The notes under the pieces: generated by a model
Seen by the model: only the letters and a program-made list of their open reading frames with translations
What the model was told of the DNA's origin: nothing
Database searches by the model: none
Assembly: GCF_026151205.1 (NCBI RefSeq)
Contig: NC_087083.1
Span: 8,987,460-9,051,459 of the forward strand
From: Bolinopsis microptera
Lineage: Eukaryota > Ctenophora > Tentaculata > Lobata > Bolinopsidae
DNA length: 64,000 nucleotides
Reading direction: 5' to 3'
Shown: piece after piece, positions 57,501-64,000 of the stretch
Position numbering within the stretch: position 1 is the first letter of the stretch
How the letters are laid out: each line of letters opens with the position of its first letter
Program-made: the position numbers and the translations under genes

Positions 57501-60500
57501 GTTAGATCATTGCTTGATACTGATTTGTCGGTTGATATCACGTGACAAATAAAGTCAGATCTGGAATTCTATTATGTACTGTGATATCTCTTTAAGTTGT
57601 CTTTATTAGATGCAAGTTGAAAGTCTTTACTGTCTAATTATTGTACAGTGATTTATCCTCGCGCTGTATTACCATGCTAATTACCACGTTAATTACCATG
57701 CTAATTACGAAATGAACCGTAATATGTTTTGGTGAAATTCCAAGAACTGTGTCGTGCTTCTTTGCCGGAATCTTCACTGTCATCACGCCATTTGCGGACC
57801 ACCTCCTTGACTGTGCTATCCAGTTATTTTATCACAGAAACCTGAATGTAGCTATCTATCGGCACATTTCTGTCACTTCATCTGTCAAAATATGTCTGAA
57901 ATCTGTCTAAATCAGCCGTCACTACTATCGGTTTTTATTGCAGATTTCATGACACGACAAAATACGAAACTCATCCTTAAAAGCTATTCTACTGGTTTCA
58001 CCCTGTTTTGCTCTCACATTTAAACTGTCAGGCATTAGTAGAATTGCCAATATTATTTAGTCCAATTAGCTCTTTATCACTAACTTCACCACATTTGGTG
58101 TTTATCTTAATTGTACACTAATTATATCTACTCTCATTGTTCATAACAACTCCCTGATTGATCACCATTGACTGTGTATCATGTCACGTGACCCTTCTTT
58201 TACACGTCACCAAATAAAGGTGGTTTGTTTTTTTAAAGTTCCCGTTTCCCGTAAGTTCCCGTTTCCCGTAAGTTCCCGTTTCAAGTAAGTTCCCGTTTCA
58301 GGCAGTATAAAGTGGAAAGGTCGACATCGTGGAATACTATACGTTATTATGTTAAGGTAAGTTTTTATAATTTTGTAATTTATTTGTTAGTAATGATGCC
58401 TGATCAATTATTTAAAAAGATAAGGAAGTTAGAGTACTGTTAATTGATTAGGATGCTTGAGTTACATCCAGTAAATTTAAACAACTAATTTGGAGTGACC
58501 CCAAATCCCGTTATTAAAACACCTCCCGGTAACTAAACACCTCACGGTAAATAATATAGTGGCCCTTGGCTGCAAAGGATCAACAAATACCCACTAAAGC
58601 GGAGGATTACTCAAGAATCACTGTGTCCGTAAATAGAACACATTTCAGGGAGAATTTACAGAACAGTATACAAGCCAGAAGATATTACACCTAGAGTTCG
58701 AAATAGAGCGAGATTACAAACAAGATCTACAGATTAAATGCATCAACAATCAGCGGAGAAGTAAGTCAAGTGTAGAGTGTACCGACTAGACTACTGAGCT
58801 ATCCCTGAATTTAGGTTGAACACTGATTAGAACTGCGACATATTTGCCACAATAATTTGCACCCTTTAACGGAACGCGCGGAGCATTTTACACAGTGGCA
58901 AGGACCCAGTATCTCGTAGTGAAAACTGGCAATAGCTGCGCGGCGGTCTAGTTTGTGCCGCGCGGATACGACAATGTCATGGATTGGTTGTAGTCAAGGA
59001 TCTGACGACATTCCCGTCTATATAACTTCCGCCCCGGGGTTTGAGACTTGGGATACCTCAAGGGACCCATTAGAAACAAATTTGGCTTGGGTAGAAATTT
59101 TGGCTATGGTGCAGTTTTGCGCAATTGACCACGCCCTTTTTTGGCGCTTTTGCAACTTTAGAATCAAAATAACTCCGCTTCTAATTAGAATTAGAAGCTC
59201 AGCTTGGCTTTAAAGTTGTTCAGAATCATCACATTAAGGGGGGTAGAGCATAATTTTAAAGTCAACAGACATCGGGTTGTTGAGTTATGTGACCACACCC
59301 TTATTTACCCTCGCGAGTCGTGATTTTCACACTAAATACGAGATATCTCGGCTTCTGATTGAGCTACGTGCTCATCCTGGGCATTAAAATGTTCAGAATC
59401 ATCACATTGAGTAGGGTAGAGCACAATTTCAAAGTCCTCAGATGTCAGGTTGTTGAGTTATTAGGCCCCAACCTGTTTTTACGCTTTCGCGGGTAGCGAT
59501 TGCAGCGCTTAAAATCAAAATAACTCAGCTTCCAATTGAAGTTAGGAGCAAAACTCGGGCAGCAAAATGTTCACAATCATCATATTGAGTGGGGTAGAAC
59601 GTAGTTTCAAAGTCCTCAGACGTCAGATTGTTGAGTTATTAGGCCCCGCCCAAATGTTTACGCTCTCGCGAGTCCCGATTCGACGCTTAAAATCAAAATA
59701 ACTCTGCTTCTGATTAGAGTTAGGAACTAAACTTGGGCATAAAAATGTTCAGAATCATCACATTGAGTGGGGTAAAACGTAGTTTCAAAGTCCTCAGACG
59801 TCAGGTTGTTGAGTTATTAGGCCCACACCATAGTATTTACGCTCTCGCGAGTCGGGAGTGGACACTTAAAATCAAAATAACTCGGCTTCTGATTAGAGTT
59901 AGGAACAAAACTTGGGCATGGAAATGTTCAGAATTATCACATTGAGTGGGGTAGAACGTGGTTTCAAAGTCTTCAGACGTCAGGTTGTTGAGTTATTAGG
60001 CCCACACCATAGTATTTACGCTCTCGCGAGTCGCGAGTGGACACTTAAAATCAAAATAACTCGGCTTCTGATTAGAGTTAGGAACAAAACTTGGGCATGG
60101 AAATGTTCAGAATTATCACATTGAGTGGGGTAGAACGTGGTTTCAAAGTCTTCAGACGTCAGGTTGTTGAGTTATTAGGCCCCAACCTGTTTTTACGCTC
60201 TCGCGGGTAGCGATTGCAGCGCTTAAAATCAAAATAACTCAGCTTCCAATTGAAGTTAGGAGCAAAACTCGGGCAGCAAAATGTTCACAATCATCACATT
60301 GAGTGGGGTAGAACGTAATTTCAAAGTCTTCAGACGTCAGGTTGTTGAGTTATTAGGTCCCATCTTATTTGTATGCTCAGGCGAGTCGTGAGTCGACGCT
60401 TAAAATTAAAATAAATCTGCCTCTGATTGGAGTTAGCAAGTCAACTTGAACATACAAATTTTTAGGATTATTGAATTGAGTGGAGTAGAGCGTGGGTTCA

Positions 60501-62530
60501 AAGTCATAAGGGATCAGGCAGTTCAGGCTGTTGAGTCACTAATACTTCTGTTTATGATCTCATGTATCGAGTTCTAATACGTCTATTTATGATCTCATGT
60601 ATTGAGTTCTATTTTTCTATTTATGTTTGACGAACTTACGTCGACCTTATACGATAAATAATGTGATTATTCTTTCTTGTTCCTGGCCAAGATGAATTGC
60701 TCACAACTGCAATGGTAAAAGTAGTTTGAAAATTAAATTAATAACCAGAAAAAGTAAGTTTCGCCCAGAGCAAACAGTGAATACTCTCTAAATCCCGTAC
60801 AACCACACTCTTTCTCACTCAATGTGATAATTCTGACCATTTTTATGTCCACGTTTAGTTCCTAACTCCAATCAGAAGCCTAGTTATTTTGATTTTAAGT
60901 GTCGACTCGCGACTCGCGAAAGCGTAAAAACAGGGTTCCGCCTAATAACTCAACAACCTGACGTCTGAAGACTTTGAAACCACGTTCTACCCCACTTAAC
61001 ATGATAATTCTGAACATTTCCATGCCCAATTTTTGTTCCTAACTCTAATCAGAAGCCGAGTTATTTTGATTTTAAATGTCCACTCGCGAGAGCGTAAAAA
61101 TAGGGTTCCGCCTAATAACTCAACAACCTGACGCCTGAGAACTTTGAAACCACGTTCTACCCCACTCAATGTGATAATTTTGAACATTTCCATGCCCAAG
61201 TTTTGTTCCTAACTCTAATCAGAAGCCGAGTTATTTTGATTTCAAGTGTCCACTCGCGACTCGCGAGAGCGTAAATACTATGGTGTGGGCCTAATAACTC
61301 AACAACCTGACGTCTGAGGACTTTAAAACTACGTTCTACCCCACTCAATGTGATGATTCTGAACATTTTTATGCACAAGTTTAGTTCCTAACTCTAATCA
61401 GAAGCAGAGTTATTTTGATTTTAAGCGTCGAATCGGGACTCGCGGGAGCGTAAACATTTGGGCGGGGCCTAATAACTCAACAATCTGACGTCTGAGGACT
61501 TTGAAACTACGTTCTACCCCACTCAATATGATGATTGTGAACATTTTGCTGCCCGAGTTTTGCTCCTAACTTCAATTGGAAGCTGAGTTATTTTGATTTT
61601 AAGCGCTGCAATCGCTACCCGCGAGAGCGTAAAAACAGGTTGGGGCCTAATAACTCAACAACCTGACATCTGAGGACTTTGAAATTGTGCTCTACCCTAC
61701 TCAATGTGATGATTCTGAACATTTTAATGCCCAGGATGAGCACGTAGCCCAATCAGAAGCCGAGATATCTCGTATTTAGTGTGAAAATCACGACTCGCGA
61801 GGGTAAATAAGGGTGTGGTCACATAACTCAACAACCCGATGTCTGTTGACTTTAAAATTATGCTTTACCCCCCTTAATGTGATGATTCTGAACAACTTTA
61901 AAGCCAAGCTGAGCTTCTAATTCCAATTAGAAGCGGAGTTATTTTGATTCTAAAGTTGCAAAAGCGCCAAAAAAGGGCGTGGTCAATTGCGCAAAACTGC
62001 ACCATAGCCAAAATTTCTACCCAAGCCAAATTTGTTTCTAATGGGTCCCTTGAGGTATTCCAAGTCTCAAACCCCGGGGCGGAAGTTATATAGACGGGAA
62101 TGTCGTCAGATCCATGACTATTGGTTTCTAATTTAATTAGATGCAGTAATTAAATCCAAAATTATGATCCGTGCAAATTGAACCGGAGATTTGTACACTG
62201 GTCTAAAATTAAGTTCTGCAATTGTCATGTCATTACTTCTTTTTTATGGAAATCTAGGCACGTGCTAGCGTTCGAGTTATTATTGAGTTAAATCATAAAC
62301 ACAGGCACGCTTTAGGGTGTTGTAATTCCCTATGTTGTAACTCGACTTATAATTACCGTACAATTTTAAAACCTCTAAAAAACTCTTGCGTTACAGAAGA
62401 ACAGTTGATGTACCAGTACCGGGTAACAGGCAACACAAGATACCGGGATTACGCCTCCGAAATGGATCTAGCCTCTTGTAAGGACTATAACGACTTTAAG
62501 TTGCCTCAATATATAAACAGTCGTCCCTAA
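54529..62530 (+). CDS. DNAJB12: DNAJB12/DNAJB14-type J-protein (9 exons, 375 aa)
   Basis: Membrane-anchored HSP40 co-chaperone that stimulates HSP70 at the ER surface in membrane-protein quality control. Exons: 54529-54655, 55014-55188, 55614-55759, 56001-56141, 56339-56469, 57300-57406, 58302-58356, 58649-58760, 62397-62530. All introns are GT-AG with consistent phases. The N terminus reads [14 protein letters not shown] as in the family. A Pro/Ser/Thr linker precedes the J-domain (about 107-170: [24 protein letters not shown] with HPD at 135-137, [19 protein letters not shown]). Then come [14 protein letters not shown], one membrane segment (about 245-263, [16 protein letters not shown]) and the conserved C-terminal domain ending [12 protein letters not shown]. 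The length equals that of human DNAJB12 as I recall it. The first two splice donors (GTTGGA, GTTTGT) are weak. Confidence 0.95.
55760..55795 (+). repeat. 12-bp repeat triplicating the exon 3 donor of the DNAJB12-like gene
   Basis: GTAGGTCACACT, GTAGGTCACACT and GTAGGTCACCTG follow one another immediately after exon 3 (end 55759). Each begins with a donor-like GTAGGT. As the period is 12 nt, use of the second or third donor would add 4 or 8 residues (CRSH repeats) without shifting frame. Confidence 0.8.
56641..56802. mobile_element. 162-bp Tigger-like MITE in DNAJB12-like intron 5
   Basis: It starts CAGTAAAACTC and ends GGGGTTTTAGTTTTACTG, flanked by TA at 56639-56640 and 56803-56804. It contains CCGCGCCCAATTTACCGC and AACCCCGAT subrepeats in both orientations, as in the 49.7-kb element. 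No coding content. Confidence 0.85.
58238..58301 (+). repeat. 17-bp repeat ending at the exon 7 acceptor of the DNAJB12-like gene
   Basis: Units of GTAAGTTCCCGTTTCCC place GTAAGT at 58251, 58268 and 58285, and the last unit ends TTCCCGTTTCAG as the acceptor (58301). The pyrimidine tract of the intron is therefore made of the repeat. Confidence 0.8.
58991..62120. mobile_element. 3.1-kb near-palindromic element in DNAJB12-like intron 8
   Basis: Left arm 58991 to about 60480, right arm about 60815 to 62120, spacer about 330 bp. The outer ends TAGTCAAGGATCTGACGACA and the inverse of TGTCGTCAGATCCATGACTA pair with one mismatch and continue for hundreds of bases. Each arm is built of subrepeats of about 179 bp, marked by ATTGAGTGGGGTAGAACGT (59584, 59762, 59941, 60120, 60298), GTCAGGTTGTTGAGTTATTA and CTCGCGAGTCGCGA. 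The flanks show TTGGTTG on the left and TTGGTTT on the right, a possible target duplication. Short frames with [10 protein letters not shown]-type sequence are repeat by-products. Fold-back type; no transposase. Confidence 0.85.
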
Positions 62531-63130
62531 TTGTTACGCGAGTCAGGTTGTGTTGTTTACCATGTTTTAGATCTAAGTTATGGAAGTGTTGAAAAAAAGT
62601 GAGCCGATTTCAGATGGCCGAATTTGGGCTCTTATTTTGAATGGGTTCTTGTTTTTTTAGTCCCACAATCTTAACAACGTTTGGGACTTAAATTGTTCAA
62701 TACTGATGCAACGACTTTTATTCATTGCTTTCTTCATTTTCCCCTCCCACTTCCTATCATGAAAACTCTGGTGTTAAGATTTTAGTTTGCAGTGGATAAC
62801 CGAATCCAAATGTTGGGTTTGGAAAGTGGTGGTTTATTTCAAAATCGCGTTTGGCGTTTCATCTGATTTGTAATCGCTCTTAGTCTTATTTTTCAGATGT
62901 ATTATCCGAAATATTTGGCTACCGTTTATGTTTGAAAGTTTGACCGATATTGTATAACTGTATAATATAAGAAATTGAAATTTCTCTTGTAGTAAAGTCT
63001 TTTTCGTCTAACCTCCTTGAAGATTTTGAATTTAATAGTGTATACCAGTATACTGTTTGGGCGGTATCTTGAATTTTCGCCAAAAGCAAAACACAGAAGC
63101 AACCCAACTGTATTCTTCGGGATTTTTACT
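62531..63130. other. 3' flank of the DNAJB12-like gene
   Basis: Likely 3' UTR then intergenic DNA. I see no AATAAA in the first 150 bp. Minus-strand frames of about 60 codons near 62919-63135 have no recognisable motif. Confidence 0.35.
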
Positions 63131-63560
63131 TCCAAGTTCCAGTACCTTAATTTGGTTTCATACCATAATCAATTAACTGACTAATTGGTTTCTGGGCAAA
63201 AAGTTCATCCAATCTGACATTTTCACATTTGAAAATGGGACAGAAATTGGAAAATACAAATTTTTGTTTTGTTAAGCTCTCTGCTGTGAGCTTCCTCAGA
63301 TCGAAATCAAACTTCCAGCACCTCAATCGTTACATATGCCATTTATTATTGACTGACTAATTGGTTGCGGGTGAGAAACTCAGTCAAAACTGTAAATTTT
63401 CTGTCCTGGAAATTTCATCTTCAAAAACTGAAAATGGGACAGAATTTGGGATAATATGATTTTTCAATTTTCTTCGCGATTTTGACTTAATTTGGTTTCA
63501 GACAGAAATTAGAAAAATGTATTTTTGTTGTACCTCAATTTGGTTCTCAGAAAACCTTAC
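63131..63560. repeat. Two diverged direct copies
   Basis: CCAGTACCTTAATTTGGTTT...TGACTAATTGGTTTC near 63138-63192 and CCAGCACCTCAATCG...TGACTAATTGGTTGC near 63317-63370 align, as do the following AAAATGGGACAGAAATT and AAAATGGGACAGAATTT segments. Period about 180 bp. Confidence 0.6.
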
Positions 63561-63603
63561 CGGCTCAGAAAACCTTACCCGCTGGGTTATGGATAGCTTC
63601 GGG

Positions 63604-63640
63604 GTTATGGTTAGGGTTAGGGTTAATTGGGATTAGGGTA
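63604..63640 (+). repeat. Short interstitial TTAGGG-like stretch
   Basis: GGTTAGGGTTAGGGTTA followed by ATTGGGATTAGGG. It is too short to be a telomere and could be a remnant or part of a dispersed element. Confidence 0.6.
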
Positions 63641-63664
63641 AAAACCGTTTTGTACGGCTGCAAA

Positions 63665-64000
63665 ACCATAAAAACCAAAGTCACGTGAAATTTTTGGGCG
63701 AGCGAATTAGTAAGAGCCACGAAGTAGTGCGCGCCGGGCCAGACCATTAACAATGGTCAAAGATTCGATACGGCGGAATGACAGGCTGAGCGCCGCGGCC
63801 AGTTTGTAGCGTGATGCGTTACTGGGTTAACGGGTGATACTCTTAAAATATTTGTAGCGCGATGCACTACTGGGTCGCGCGCGCATCTAATAATGCTTCT
63901 CGCGGCGAGATGCACCACTGTGCCTCACCGAGCTGCGAAGGATTGACATCGTGAATCAAGTAAAATATCTGTTCCATATATTCTCGCTAGATCGGCGAAA
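63665..64000. repeat. GC-rich dispersed repeat
   Basis: GCGCGCCGGGCCAGACCATT at about 63730 is the reverse complement of sequence at 47783-47815. Beyond it GTAGCGTGATGCGTTACTGG and GTAGCGCGATGCACTACTGG form a diverged tandem pair. The window ends inside this block. Confidence 0.55.

Noticed and set aside
58953-61378. Repeated 67-86-codon frames within the large palindrome
   Set aside because: They are copies of the same 179-bp subrepeat on both arms, short and without a known domain.
63604-63640. True telomere end
   Set aside because: There are only two to three perfect repeats, and ordinary sequence continues beyond them.

Overview
The window is AT-rich nuclear DNA from an animal, most likely an invertebrate. 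Three protein-coding genes are split by many GT-AG introns, non-LTR and DNA transposons are present, and there are no operons or ribosome-binding sites. I cannot name the species from sequence alone.

Layout. 0-3.8 kb: a 66-bp minisatellite, then DNA crowded with CACGTG E-boxes. 3.86-11.19 kb: one uninterrupted 32-bp satellite of about 227 units, bounded by remnants of pogo/Tigger-type transposon ends. 11.2-27 kb: no recognisable intact gene. It holds inverted-repeat elements, short minisatellites and dispersed modules combining CArG boxes, E-boxes, CCAAT boxes, RFX X-boxes and CREs.

27.1-42.8 kb (minus strand): a complete cyclin E gene, reconstructed here as 13 exons (420 aa). Several introns are filled by repeats: a 21-bp array (intron 12), a 42-bp array (intron 9), a 5'-truncated L2/CR1-like LINE with a long open reverse-transcriptase frame (intron 5), and about 100 copies of an 18-bp unit (intron 1). 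43-48.7 kb: LINE fragments and fold-back elements, then a tRNA-like sequence.

48.8-54.0 kb (plus): a 10-exon gene for a TFIIB-family factor, most like BRF2 of Pol III TFIIIB (570 aa). Intron 2 carries a Tigger-like element with a hAT MITE nested inside it. 54.5-62.5 kb (plus): a 9-exon DNAJB12/DNAJB14-type membrane J-protein (375 aa). Its last intron holds a 3.1-kb near-palindromic element with about 179-bp subrepeats. 62.5-64 kb: unannotated DNA with a short TTAGGG stretch and a GC-rich dispersed repeat.

The three genes share no pathway I can show: cell-cycle G1/S control, Pol III initiation and ER-membrane protein quality control. The strongest unusual signals are the satellite that appears to have grown from a transposon terminal repeat, with nested higher-order periods of 928 and 1824 bp, and a set of regulatory-looking modules with fixed spacing (E-box, 11 bp, CCAAT; CArG, 4 bp, E-box) scattered through non-coding DNA. 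All exon models come from reading splice sites, frame and remembered family similarity; no search or computation was run.
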